DNA from: Phyllobacterium endophyticum
GTDB taxonomy: Bacteria; Pseudomonadota; Alphaproteobacteria; Rhizobiales; Rhizobiaceae
DNA: 64,000 nt
Direction of reading: 5' to 3'
NCBI RefSeq assembly: GCF_003010935.1
Contig: NZ_PGGN01000001.1
Coordinates: forward strand, 744,001 to 808,000
Positions 47,594-56,374 of this stretch are shown piece by piece (the first letter of the stretch is position 1; each line of letters starts with the position of its first letter). The position numbers were made by a program, and so were the translations under genes. Under the pieces are notes generated by a model, which was not told the origin of the DNA, made no database searches, and was given only the letters and a program-made list of their open reading frames with translations.

Positions 47594-48046
47594 CTAGGCG
47601 CCCTTCAGCGTCTTGTGCCCGGTCGTCTCGAGTATGGAGATCCGGAAATAGACCGGTTCCAGCGGCCGCTCCCGATCACGGAGTACTGTCTTCACATAAG
47701 CCGGCTGCCACCACTCCGCGCTCTTGTTCAACAGGGTGTGAGCCGTATTTCTGATCTCCTCATGACCGGGTTCCTTGGTCAATTCTTCGAACAAGCCGGT
47801 TACAATGACACTCTGCCAGCTGTTCGTCGCGGCGACATCGTCAAACTCGACACAGACGCGCGGATTAGCTCGCATATAGTCGATCTTGCGACCGACTGTC
47901 GTAAAGGAATAGAGATACACCCCGCTATAGGCGAATGTGAGTGGTATGATGTAAGGCTGCCCGTCCTTTGCGCATGCAAGCCTCCCCGTCGTCGCTCGTT
48001 CGAGTAACTCATGGACTTCCTGCTGCGTCATCTCAGTGATAACCAT
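47594..48046 (-). CDS. Pyridoxamine 5'-phosphate oxidase-family flavin-binding protein
   Basis: The 150-residue protein has the split-barrel FMN fold (TTGRLACAKDGQPYIIPLTFAY; TVGRKIDYMRANPRVCVEFDD; WQSVIVTGLFEEL). Members reduce small molecules or bind flavin/haem. It converges with the MFS gene and stands alone on the minus strand. No more specific role is seen. Confidence 0.88.
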   Translation of the reverse strand: MVITEMTQQEVHELLERATTGRLACAKDGQPYIIPLTFAYSGVYLYSFTTVGRKIDYMRANPRVCVEFDDVAATNSWQSVIVTGLFEELTKEPGHEEIRNTAHTLLNKSAEWWQPAYVKTVLRDRERPLEPVYFRISILETTGHKTLKGA

Positions 48047-48092
48047 GGCTCGCTCCCTGCTTTTTCCTGCGCGCCCTTGTTGACCTGGCAGC

Positions 48093-49121
48093 TCAAGCCA
48101 GTCTTTTAGCTTCGCGAAACGAGATCAGCTTTCTGCGGTTCTCATCCCACAGGACGAGTTTGACGCAGCGCAAGCTTTCCATGATGGTGATACGCCCGAC
48201 ATCCCGCAACTCCGGGTAGTCCTTCAGTACCTCCGGAAGCCGGTAGCATGGAACACGCGACGAAAGGTGATGGACGTGGTGAATGCCGATATTGCCCGTC
48301 ATCCAGCGCAGCACGCCCGGGAGTACATAATGCGACGATCCGTGCAGCGCAGCCTCTGCGAACTGCCATTCCGGGCCCGACGACCAATGTGTCTCTTCAA
48401 ACTGGTGCTGAACATAGAACAGCCAGATGCCAGCAGCGCCGGCCAGCGTGACGATAGGCAGATGAATGAGAAGGAAAGGGCCAACGCCGACCAGCCACAT
48501 CAGGAATACGGCGAGAACCGCTATCCCGAAATTGGTCGCCATCGTTGATACCCATGGCTCTGCGCCGGAACGCATCATGCCGAAGGGCAGGCGCTGCTTG
48601 AATATGAAGAGCCAGACGGGTCCAATCCCGAACATGACCGCCGGATGCCGGTAGAGTCTGTAGTTCAGCCTGCCCCAACGGGAAAGGGCGCGGTACTCGG
48701 CAACCGTAAGTGTGGTGATGTCGCCGTCGCCGCGTTCGTCGAGATTGCCTGCCGAAGCGTGATGCAAGGCATGGGTCCGCCGCCAGTAATCGTATGGGGT
48801 GAGCGTCAGAACGCCGATCAAACGCCCCGTCCAGTCATCCGTATGCCTATGAGCAAAGAATGAGCCATGGCCGCAATCATGCTGGATCATAAAGAGACGA
48901 AGCAGAAAGCCGGCTGCCGGGATGATCAACAGCAGGCCCCACCAGAAGCCATAATGGACCGCCGCCCAGGTCAACGCCCAGAGAACTGCAAAGGGTATGA
49001 TCGTCACGGCAAGCTCGAACGTGCTGCGACCTCTATGCGGTTTGCGGTAGTTTGATAAGATCTTAAGCCAAGGGCGTTCGCCCGAGCCAAGTGCAGGTGA
49101 TTTAGGAGAAGTGGAGTTCAT
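48093..49121 (-). CDS. Fatty acid desaturase
   Basis: The 342-residue membrane desaturase has the three histidine boxes: HDCGH (QHDCGHGSFF), HALHH (RRTHALHHASAG) and HHVHH (GIHHVHHLSS), which bind the diiron centre. It also has 4-5 hydrophobic segments. It inserts double bonds into acyl chains, most like omega-6/delta-12 types. This probably adjusts membrane fluidity. No partner reductase is near. Confidence 0.9.
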   Translation of the reverse strand: MNSTSPKSPALGSGERPWLKILSNYRKPHRGRSTFELAVTIIPFAVLWALTWAAVHYGFWWGLLLIIPAAGFLLRLFMIQHDCGHGSFFAHRHTDDWTGRLIGVLTLTPYDYWRRTHALHHASAGNLDERGDGDITTLTVAEYRALSRWGRLNYRLYRHPAVMFGIGPVWLFIFKQRLPFGMMRSGAEPWVSTMATNFGIAVLAVFLMWLVGVGPFLLIHLPIVTLAGAAGIWLFYVQHQFEETHWSSGPEWQFAEAALHGSSHYVLPGVLRWMTGNIGIHHVHHLSSRVPCYRLPEVLKDYPELRDVGRITIMESLRCVKLVLWDENRRKLISFREAKRLA

Positions 49122-49428
49122 CAGTCATCATAGCCTTTGCGTGGCAGCGCGCGCAAGATGTTTCGGCAAGAAACATTTGGTGAGTTCACAGGCTAAAATC
49201 CCTGGATTCTTCCATTCTCGCACGCCGAAGGCCCAGAAAATGATGAGGCCCGACGCGGGCCCTTTATGAAGTGCCGCACGCCGAGCCTCTGGTACCCAGG
49301 GGAGGGCGATACTAGCGTCCTCCTCCAACGCGAGTTCGTCAAATCACATTCGAGTGCTTGAGCTGCACCGGTAGCATCTATGCAACCCCAGTTCCGATGG
49401 GGTTCCGATTGCATAGAGACGAGAAAGA
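49122..49428. other. 307-bp intergenic region with two hairpins
   Basis: No gene is seen. GGCCC-GACGC-GGGCC at 49247-49261 could end a transcript (followed by CTTTAT). At 49378-49416 the arms CTATGCAA and TTGCATAG enclose a CCCC/GGGG pair just before the cyclase start; this may be a leader hairpin or operator. Confidence 0.45.
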
Positions 49429-51729
49429 ATGCAGCATATCACGCAGGCGCGGCGGCAGCTAACGCATGGAAGATACCGAACACACTCATTGCCGTCTGGC
49501 TTATGGCAGAAGGGGTCCGGCACCGCAGTGACGCGCGCACAGCAACTTGGCGTAATTATCGGTCTTGTGATCGTAGCGGCGCTCATGGCCCTCCGCGCAA
49601 GCGATCCACAACCGCTCAGGCAGGCCCGCGAGCTCACCTTCGACGAGTATCAGCGACTTGCGCCACGACGTTTCGAAAGCCTGCCAGTGAAAGTCATCGA
49701 TATCGACGAAGCATCGTTGCTCGAGTTTGGTCAGTGGCCGTGGCCGCGAGACCGGATTGCGAAGCTCGTGGACCGCCTGTCCGATATGGGGGCGTCGGCC
49801 ATAGCTTTCGATGTTCTATTCGCAGAGCCCGACCGTTTGTCACCGCGCACTGTTGTTCGCGACGTTGCCGGAATCGATCCCGCATTGCTCGCGCATTTAC
49901 CCGACAATGATGAGATATTTGCCCGATCTATCGCCGGCAAACCTGTAGTCCTTGGCTTTGGCCTGTCAAACGAAGGTGATTTCCGGCCTGCCGTGAAGGC
50001 AGGCTTTGCCTTCACAGGCGAGAGCCCTGCCGGCGCGCCGCCGCGCATGAACGGCGCGACGCCGCTGCGGCCCGAATTCGAGGCCAATGCCATCGGTATC
50101 GGGCATATCAGTCTCAATCCCGGCAACCCGTCCGCTGTGGTCCGTACAGTTCCACTGTTCTTGAGTGACGGCGAACAGCTCTATCCTAATCTCGCGCTCG
50201 AAGCGCTGCGCGTCGCGCAGGGCGCCTCGACCTATGTACTGGCGGGCGCAACCAATGTGCCGAACACCATAACCCTGGTGAAGATCGGCGAATTCGTCGT
50301 GCCGGTAACGTCCGCGGGTGAGTTGTGGCTTTACGTTACCCCCGACACGGCGGAAAGGTATATCTCAGCACGAAAAGTTCTGGCGAACGAAGGCGTCTCT
50401 GCGGAGACAAGAGCCGCCATCGAAGGAAGCATCGTATTCGTCGGAACCTCCGCCGCGGGACTACAGGACATCCGCACCACGGCGCTTGGCCAGAACGTAC
50501 CGGGCGTATCGCTGCACGCGCAAACGGTCGAGCAGATACTGTCCGGCCGTTTCCTCTCGCGCCCGGATTGGGCCAGTGGCGTCGAGATACTCGCGATCGC
50601 CGCAATGGGCATCCTTCTTGTCATGCTGACGACATTCGTAAGCCCGGCCGTCGCACTTGTTTGCGGTCTGCTGATCACGGTCATGGCGCTCGTCGCCTCG
50701 TGGCTTGCTTTTTTCTACGCCGGGCTCCTGTTCGATCCACTCGCACCAATCGTTAGTGGATCGATCACGCATTTCGCGGCGACGTCGTTCCGTTTTCTGG
50801 TCATCGATCGGGAGCGCCGCGAGGTACGGCGCGCCTTTGGCCACTATCTTTCGCCATCGCTCCTCTATCGGATAGAACACACGCGAGATGCACTGCGTCT
50901 TGGCGGAGACGACCGCGAGATAACGGTGATGTTCGTCGATGTGCGCAATTTCACGGAGATCAGCGAGCGGTTGACGCCCAGGGAGGTTGTCTTGTTCCTG
51001 AATACCCTGCTTGATGCGCTTAGCCGCCACGTCATCGCCAACGAGGGCACACTCGACAAATTCATCGGCGACTCGATCATGGCATTCTGGAATGCGCCCG
51101 TCGATGTGGCGGACCACGCCAACAAGGCTGTTAAAGCTGCCTTGGGCATGCGGGACACTCTTGTAAAGCTTAACGAAAATGACGCATTCGGTTTCGGCAG
51201 CGAGCAAAAGGTCGGCATCGGCATTGGCATACATACCGGTCTTGCCTGCGTCGGCAACATGGGCGCTGAAGCCCGCTTCAACTACTCGGCAGTCGGCGAC
51301 GCGGTCAATATTGCAGCGCGCATCGAATCCTCATGCAAGGAGGTCAGCTTCGATATACTGGTCTCGGACAGTAGCGCAAACATGCTGCCCGGCTACGCCC
51401 TTCTGGAGGCAGGTGCGTTGGCTCTTAAGGGAAAGAGTACCCGCACCCGGCTTTTTGCGGTGGCTGGTGACGAGCGGCTTGGCGCATCCGCAGAGTTTGC
51501 GGAACTCAAGGCCATCCATGCGCAGCTTGTCGAAGCTCTGCGTTCGCGCTCGGCAAGCAGCCGAAAGCTCATCCGGGTGGCTAAGCTGCAGGCGGCAAGA
51601 CTGGCAAGTGGTCTACCTGAATTCTATCGCCGGATTTCGCGCAGGTCCGAGCATTTCATTGACGATACGGCCGTAAAAAATGGCGGTGGGGCGCTTGAAA
51701 AAGTCCCGCAATCCAGCCTGGTGCCCTGA
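49429..51729 (+). CDS. CHASE2-domain class III adenylate/guanylate cyclase
   Basis: The 766-residue protein starts with a membrane helix (LGVIIGLVIVAALMALRA), then a CHASE2 sensor domain (IDIDEASLLEFGQWPWPRD, IAFDVLFAEPDR) in the periplasm, three membrane helices near residues 385-455, and the cyclase domain with VMFVDVRNFTEISE, the substrate lysine in TLDKFIGDSIMAFWNAP and NYSAVGDAVNIAARIE (Asp at the base-selecting position, suggesting cAMP). The C-terminus extends about 60 residues past the domain (SRKLIRVAKLQAARLAS). A GTG at 49528 is an alternative start. It converges on a FecR-domain gene. The signal sensed is unknown. Confidence 0.92.
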   Translation: MQHITQARRQLTHGRYRTHSLPSGLWQKGSGTAVTRAQQLGVIIGLVIVAALMALRASDPQPLRQARELTFDEYQRLAPRRFESLPVKVIDIDEASLLEFGQWPWPRDRIAKLVDRLSDMGASAIAFDVLFAEPDRLSPRTVVRDVAGIDPALLAHLPDNDEIFARSIAGKPVVLGFGLSNEGDFRPAVKAGFAFTGESPAGAPPRMNGATPLRPEFEANAIGIGHISLNPGNPSAVVRTVPLFLSDGEQLYPNLALEALRVAQGASTYVLAGATNVPNTITLVKIGEFVVPVTSAGELWLYVTPDTAERYISARKVLANEGVSAETRAAIEGSIVFVGTSAAGLQDIRTTALGQNVPGVSLHAQTVEQILSGRFLSRPDWASGVEILAIAAMGILLVMLTTFVSPAVALVCGLLITVMALVASWLAFFYAGLLFDPLAPIVSGSITHFAATSFRFLVIDRERREVRRAFGHYLSPSLLYRIEHTRDALRLGGDDREITVMFVDVRNFTEISERLTPREVVLFLNTLLDALSRHVIANEGTLDKFIGDSIMAFWNAPVDVADHANKAVKAALGMRDTLVKLNENDAFGFGSEQKVGIGIGIHTGLACVGNMGAEARFNYSAVGDAVNIAARIESSCKEVSFDILVSDSSANMLPGYALLEAGALALKGKSTRTRLFAVAGDERLGASAEFAELKAIHAQLVEALRSRSASSRKLIRVAKLQAARLASGLPEFYRRISRRSEHFIDDTAVKNGGGALEKVPQSSLVP

Positions 51730-51749
51730 AGGAATTCACGCGTTTCCTG

Positions 51750-52826
51750 CTAACGTTTGTTCCAACCGCCGTACGAACGATTGCCATTCCGGTTGTCGTT
51801 GTCTCTTCCGCGGTCCTTGCCATGTCGATGGCGGCCCTTGTCGTCATCATGATCCTTGCCATGATAGCTATGGTCTTTGCCGTGGTGCTTGCCGTGGTGG
51901 TGCGGCTTGCCGTGTTTGTCAGGCTTGTCAGGCTTACTAGGCTTGTCAGGCTTGTCAGGTCGATTCGGCTTGCTCGGCGGCTCAGGCTTGGACGGCGGAT
52001 CCGGTACGTTGGGATTGCCGGGAGCGTCTGGCCGATTGGGCGCCGGCGGATCGGGGCGGTTTGGAGCGGGAGGGTTATTGGGCGCTGGAGGACTGGGTGC
52101 CGGCCTGCTCGCAGGCGGGTTCGTGTTATCGGAACGCTCCGCCGCAGCGGCCATGGAAAGTCCGCAACCTGTACCTGTGATCCCCAAACCGCCCGTAAGT
52201 GCTTGGGTGCCCGAAAGGAAAGGCAGGGCTTTCTGGGTGCCCAATGTCTTGAATATGGTGCGGTCGACGCGGCGGGTTTGGGTGATTTGGCCGTTCGGCT
52301 TTGCAACGACACAATCGCAGCGGCGCTTCAGTTCCTGGCACCCGCCCGCACCGCAGAACCTCGCCGCTCCGCTCAATAGCACGACTGCCGTCGTTCCATC
52401 AGGCCCCACGAAGAAGTCGAATGCGGTTCCACGCACGCCGATCGTGCCGGCAGGCGTCAAAATCTGGTAGGCGGAAGATTTCGAGTTACCGCTGATCCAC
52501 CGGAATGTGCCTTTGGCAGCTTTTATCGTAAGTTTCTTGACCGAGTCCGTGTCGTCGTAGACGAACTTGTCGATCGTGACCGACGAGCCCCAGCCCACCG
52601 CGAGCTTGGTGCCGTCGCGGAACAGGAACTGGCCGAGACCAGATATGGAAGTCTTAATTTTTTCGTTGCGGTGGACCGGAGCATCCACGCGCAGCGGTCC
52701 TCCCGCGCCAGTGACTTCGGTCTTGATAAGGACGGCCTCGCCGACTTGCTCCGCGGCCCTCGTGGGCAGCGGGCTAAAAAGCGTCACACTGAGCGCCGCG
52801 ATAGCGACACCACGAAAGTACGACAT
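51750..52826 (-). CDS. FecR-domain exported protein with charged low-complexity tail
   Basis: The 358-residue protein has a signal peptide (VAIAALSVTLFSPLPTRAA) followed by a FecR domain (DAPVHRNEKIKTSISGLGQFLFRDGTKLAVG and KKLTIKAAKGTFRWISG, ILTPAGTIGVRGTAFDFFVG). From about residue 240 it is a Pro-rich repeat (PPAPNRPD) and then Lys/His/Asp-rich (KPDKPDK; HGKHHGKDH) to the end. The start has a strong site AGGAGG. FecR domains normally bind surface receptors or polysaccharides; the tail could bind cations or anionic polymer. It converges on the cyclase with a 20-bp gap. Confidence 0.88.
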   Translation of the reverse strand: MSYFRGVAIAALSVTLFSPLPTRAAEQVGEAVLIKTEVTGAGGPLRVDAPVHRNEKIKTSISGLGQFLFRDGTKLAVGWGSSVTIDKFVYDDTDSVKKLTIKAAKGTFRWISGNSKSSAYQILTPAGTIGVRGTAFDFFVGPDGTTAVVLLSGAARFCGAGGCQELKRRCDCVVAKPNGQITQTRRVDRTIFKTLGTQKALPFLSGTQALTGGLGITGTGCGLSMAAAAERSDNTNPPASRPAPSPPAPNNPPAPNRPDPPAPNRPDAPGNPNVPDPPSKPEPPSKPNRPDKPDKPSKPDKPDKHGKPHHHGKHHGKDHSYHGKDHDDDKGRHRHGKDRGRDNDNRNGNRSYGGWNKR

Positions 52827-53058
52827 TTGCCCCTCCTGAAGGGACAAACGATAACATGCTGCGGGGACGGGTGTCCCTCATCCCTATTGGTTAGGACATC
52901 TGGGTGTCAAAAAAGACTTTGATGACGGGATGCGGTGGCACCGCGGCCACGAGTGCACGCATCCGTAGCCGTCACGATGACGAGCCGACATGATCCGCAC
53001 CCGGTAGTGCTGACTGAATGAGTTGTTTTGCTGGATCAAATGGTTATTTCCCGGTGGA

Positions 53059-53283
53059 CTAGATTACCTCGCGGAAGGTACCCACCTCTTTGCCATCTAC
53101 ATGCAGAATAACAGAACCGTTTATCGCCTTGTGAGAGAGACGGGCTGCTTCTGAAGCTGCCACAAGCAACTGTGTAAGCAGATGAACAGGCGGTTGTACA
53201 TCGGCCACCTTGATCAGCGGCACGGCATCTCGTGTGCCGTGTGGCCAGGAATCGACCTCCTTGCCTTCAATGATGTAGCGCAT
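53059..53283 (-). CDS. Hypothetical small protein
   Basis: The 74-residue product begins MRYIIEGKEVDSWPHG, with GGGAG 8 bp upstream, and ends ...VDGKEVGTFREVI. Two beta-rich segments (YIIEGKEVD, VILHVDGKEVGTF) flank a helix (LLTQLLVAASEAARL). I do not recognise the family. Intergenic gaps of 230 bp lie on both sides; they show nothing I can assign. Confidence 0.65.
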   Translation of the reverse strand: MRYIIEGKEVDSWPHGTRDAVPLIKVADVQPPVHLLTQLLVAASEAARLSHKAINGSVILHVDGKEVGTFREVI

Positions 53284-53536
53284 TTTCGCACTCCCAAAAC
53301 TCACCTACCCCCAGCATCGCACTTTCGTTCTCGTGCCGCAAAATACTCATCCGGATATGAGGTTCATCCCTTTGGACGACCCAGTTCACTAAAGCCCCAA
53401 AATAATGCGCGATCTCTCGCACCTCGGGTATCGCGAGACGGGAAATTTTAGTCGGGACCTCAGACTTTTCGATGGATATGGCCGCGAAGGCAGCAAACTG
53501 TTGATCGTGACTGCAGTTGAATGCTAGCGCTGGTGC

Positions 53537-54763
53537 ATGAAGATCGTTGTTTTCACACCGGCACTGAAACAGTCTGCCATTGGCCGCTCAACAGCGCTTG
53601 TCACAAAGGCGCTGGTCGCCAAAGGACATGAGGTCACCGTCGTCCGCGTCGAGATGGAGAAATTCCTCGCGCTCCCGGCGCATGACTTCGGCGCACCGCT
53701 GATTGCATGGAACAACAAGTTGCAGGTTGAAGCGGCACTTGCGGATTCGCTCGCTGTTTATCAGATCGGCAATCACTACCCATATCATGAGGGTTGCCTT
53801 GAGTGGCTGCCGGAAAATCCGGGCATTGTTTGCCTGCACGATTATTACCTGGGCAATCTGTTTCACTCGTGGGCAGAATCGCAGGTTCCTGAAGCACAAA
53901 GGCTCCTGCGAAGCTGGTATGGCGACGCTGCGGCCCTCTCGTTCTTCGGATACAAGGATATAGAATCCTTCATCGAGGGGACGCGCCGGACATCGCCGAT
54001 GACGGAGTGGATATGCGCGATGGCAAGTGGAGTAATTGCGCATAGTGCGTGGGACATCAGCAGGGTGTTGCGGTCGTGTGCCGGACCTGTCTCGACGGTC
54101 GCACTGGCATATGACCGGGGCGATGCACGCGAAGCCCGTCCGCCCCACAACGAAAAGTTCGTCATACTGACTGTCGGAAACATCACCGAGAACAAACGCT
54201 CCCATTCGATGATCAAGGCGATTGGTTCGTCCAATCTGCGGAAATGCATCATATATCGCATGGTGGGTTCAGTTACGGACACGATCCGAGACCGTCTCGA
54301 GACGCAGGCGGTGCAAGAAGGCGTCGAAATAGAGTTGTTGGGCCATGTGGACGACGACGAATTGGCGGCACACCTGCAAGATGCAGACGTGGTAAGTTGC
54401 CTACGCTGGCCGGTTCTGGAAAGCGCATCAGCGACGGCCATCGAGGCACTGCTGCATGGCAAACCAACTATAGTCACTGATGCCGGCTTTTATCTGGAGT
54501 TACCCGACGAGTGTGTGATCAAGGTGGACCCGAACAAGGAGGTGGACGGCATACGCTCCGCCCTCGAAACGCTCCACGACTCTGAAGCGCACAGGCTTCA
54601 GATCGGCAGTGCCGCCCGGCAATATGCAGAAACAATGTTTTCGGCTGAAAAATACGCAAACAGAGTGATCGGGATGGCGGATGCCGCCAACGAAGCCAAA
54701 AAGATAATCCTGAAGACTTGTGAGGCAGTCGGCGCGCGCCGGCGAGCAGGCGCACTATCGTGA
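53537..54763 (+). CDS. Glycosyltransferase family 4 protein
   Basis: The 408-residue protein has the GT-B fold: an N-terminal Rossmann half (KIVVFTPALKQSAIGRSTALVTKALV, VYQIGNHYPYH, GIVCLHDYYLGNLF) and a C-terminal nucleotide-sugar half (VGNITENKRSHSMIKAI, ELLGHVDDDELAAHLQDADV, ESASATAIEALLHGKPTIVTD) carrying the family E-x7-E motif. It transfers a sugar from an activated donor, probably to a surface glycan. No other polysaccharide genes adjoin. The codon usage looks like that of its neighbours. Confidence 0.9.
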   Translation: MKIVVFTPALKQSAIGRSTALVTKALVAKGHEVTVVRVEMEKFLALPAHDFGAPLIAWNNKLQVEAALADSLAVYQIGNHYPYHEGCLEWLPENPGIVCLHDYYLGNLFHSWAESQVPEAQRLLRSWYGDAAALSFFGYKDIESFIEGTRRTSPMTEWICAMASGVIAHSAWDISRVLRSCAGPVSTVALAYDRGDAREARPPHNEKFVILTVGNITENKRSHSMIKAIGSSNLRKCIIYRMVGSVTDTIRDRLETQAVQEGVEIELLGHVDDDELAAHLQDADVVSCLRWPVLESASATAIEALLHGKPTIVTDAGFYLELPDECVIKVDPNKEVDGIRSALETLHDSEAHRLQIGSAARQYAETMFSAEKYANRVIGMADAANEAKKIILKTCEAVGARRRAGALS

Positions 54764-54811
54764 ACTAATACTCGGCTTGCCTTGGACGTTCGCTACTTGT
54801 GTATGATGAGA

Positions 54812-54888
54812 TGGCGCACCCGACAGGATTCGAACCTGTGACCTCTGCCTTCGGAGGGCAGCACTCTATCCAGCTGAGCTACGGGTGC
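54812..54888 (-). tRNA. tRNA-Arg(CCG)
   Basis: The transcript begins GCACCCGTAGCTCAGCTGGA and its 7-bp acceptor stem pairs GCACCCG with CGGGTGC. The anticodon loop CTCCGAA between CTGCC and GGCAG gives anticodon CCG, which reads CGG arginine codons. The T arm is ACAGG-TTCGAAT-CCTGT, and CCA is encoded. It is intact and probably functional. Its 5' part and upstream flank are duplicated 2.6 kb away. Confidence 0.96.
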
Positions 54889-54967
54889 CTGAAAGACGCG
54901 TTGATCGTTCATGCGCAAAGCGTTTCTAACCGATGCCGGGCAAGGCTTCAATGGCGAATGTGGGTTG
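54850..54967. repeat. Copy A of a 118-bp direct repeat (tRNA-Arg 5' half plus flank)
   Basis: This segment spans the 5' half of tRNA-Arg(CCG), from its anticodon loop, plus the upstream flank. It recurs as copy B at 57489-57606 in the same orientation with one visible substitution (GCAAAG versus GCGAAG). The boundary is exactly at the anticodon loop. Confidence 0.95.
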
Positions 54968-54990
54968 TGTGCAAGGAAGCTGTGCGGATT

Positions 54991-55030
54991 CCGAAGGCAG
55001 AGGTCACAGGTCCGAATCCCGTCATGCGCC
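54991..55030 (+). repeat. Inverted remnant of the tRNA-Arg 3' half
   Basis: CCGAAGGCAGAGGTCACAGG and TCCGAATCC on the + strand match the tRNA-Arg from its anticodon to the T arm, with a few substitutions and a 2-bp loss before ATGCGCC. It is opposite in orientation to the intact tRNA and lacks the 5' half, so it cannot be a tRNA. Confidence 0.9.
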
Positions 55031-55189
55031 TGATGTGTGCCGACGTCGCTGTTGCTGACCTGCAAACACCATACGCAAACGCTATGCTAAACACCGCATT
55101 TCGAGTGCGGTGCTTTCAACCTGAGATAAAGACCTTGCCAGGCTCAACCCAGCGTCCCGTGAAACTCAGGAATCTGTAAAAGGAGCGGC

Positions 55190-55267
55190 ATGGCGTCATT
55201 TACGCGGCAAGAACTATACGAGTTGGTATGGTCCAAGCCCATCATTCGAGAAGGGAATTGGGGATAA
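55190..55267 (+). pseudogene. Truncated remnant of an island-type DNA-related gene
   Basis: ATG with AGGAG upstream encodes only 25 residues, MASFTRQELYELVWSKPIIR and five more, before TAA. The start resembles rhizobial genomic-island proteins beginning FTREELYDLVWSKPM, which continue for hundreds of residues. Here the frame stops early, so it is a decayed fragment. The family assignment is from memory. Confidence 0.5.
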
Positions 55268-55392
55268 GCATCGGCTCGAGATGGACTCGGGTTTGCCTCT
55301 GGCAACACCGCCCATCAAACTGGACGGACAGTCACGGGGCAGATCAGGCGTAAAGCCTTCCGGCTCTGAAGACAATTCGTTAATGGGGTCAA

Positions 55393-56283
55393 CTACAACA
55401 CCTTTCCTTTGGATCGTGTTCCGGTGGTGGCTAAGCCAATCCCGAGGCAAACGGCGGCAAGACCAATGATGATGTTAAATGTAAACGGCTCGTCGAGGAT
55501 TAGCATTCCGACAAGCGATGCCGCGATGGGATTGACTGTAATGGATATTGCGACGCGCGTGGGGGTTGTATGCGCCAGCGCGAAGGTCCAAAGGAAAAAG
55601 GTAATCGCGGCTCCGAACAGGCCGAGAAAGATGATCGCCGACCAGTAGGGCAAACTCAATAGCGGGACCGGTTCGAAACTATCCCTCAATAGTGATATTG
55701 TAATTAGAATAACCGCGCCCACTCCCATTCCCATGGAGACGAACGTTATAGGACTAGCGCGAGCGATGAACGGGCGCGACCACACATTGTAGAACGCCAT
55801 GCACATGGCGGCAGCAACCATCAGTAGATCGCCGCGCCAAGCATTGGCCGGTGCACTGGAGATATCCGTCAGCAGCGCCGCCGCCACTCCGAGCGTTGCC
55901 ACGAGCACGCCAGTAAACTTGCGCGTTGTGAGTCTTTCAATGCCCAGCAGTGCCGCAGTGAGCATCGTTAGCAACGGCAATGTGGATAGTGCCAAGGCAC
56001 CTCGGGCTGACGTGGTATAGATAAGCGATGCATTGAACAGGACTGGGAAGAGTCCGAAGAACAGAGCGCCCAGCGCCGCGACGCCAGCCCAGTCAATACG
56101 GCGCGGCCATCGTCCACCACTTAACAGGGATACAGGCAGGAGAAAAAGGAAGCCGATACCGAAGCGGAAAGCGCCTAGTGCGAGCGGATCGATGGAATCG
56201 ACAACGTAGCGAGTTGCGGCCACCGATGTTCCCCCGAGCACGCTTGATAGCAACGCCGCTGCAATACCCAATATCTCGCCCAT
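55393..56283 (-). CDS. EamA/DMT-family transporter
   Basis: The 296-residue protein has ten membrane helices in two EamA repeats (GEILGIAAALLSSVLGGTSV; GDLLMVAAAMCMAFYNVWSR). It probably exports amino acids or other small metabolites. It is divergent from the LysR gene 91 bp away, a common exporter-regulator pair. The pair lies between the two tRNA repeat copies, so it may have arrived or been flipped with that event. Confidence 0.9.
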   Translation of the reverse strand: MGEILGIAAALLSSVLGGTSVAATRYVVDSIDPLALGAFRFGIGFLFLLPVSLLSGGRWPRRIDWAGVAALGALFFGLFPVLFNASLIYTTSARGALALSTLPLLTMLTAALLGIERLTTRKFTGVLVATLGVAAALLTDISSAPANAWRGDLLMVAAAMCMAFYNVWSRPFIARASPITFVSMGMGVGAVILITISLLRDSFEPVPLLSLPYWSAIIFLGLFGAAITFFLWTFALAHTTPTRVAISITVNPIAASLVGMLILDEPFTFNIIIGLAAVCLGIGLATTGTRSKGKVL

Positions 56284-56374
56284 GACACCTCCGGTGAACA
56301 GCTTGCGGCCATGCTATCGCTAAGCTATTAATCAAGAAATGGAATTAATGTTATGAAGTTGATTGTGATTTGCG

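Larger units (their letters stand above)
54889..55392. other. Gene-poor rearranged region after tRNA-Arg
   Basis: The 504 bp between the tRNA and the EamA gene hold copy A of the direct repeat, the inverted 3'-half remnant and the 25-codon gene fragment. Beyond these I see no gene or regulatory site. Confidence 0.7.

Noticed and set aside
49247..49261. Intrinsic terminator for a gene on the + strand
   Set aside because: No + strand gene ends here and there is no proper T-run; kept only as a hairpin within the intergenic entry.
54793..55065. A 90-codon minus-strand frame with [15 protein letters not shown]
   Set aside because: It is read-through of the tRNA-Arg gene; this peptide is a well-known artefact of tRNA sequence.
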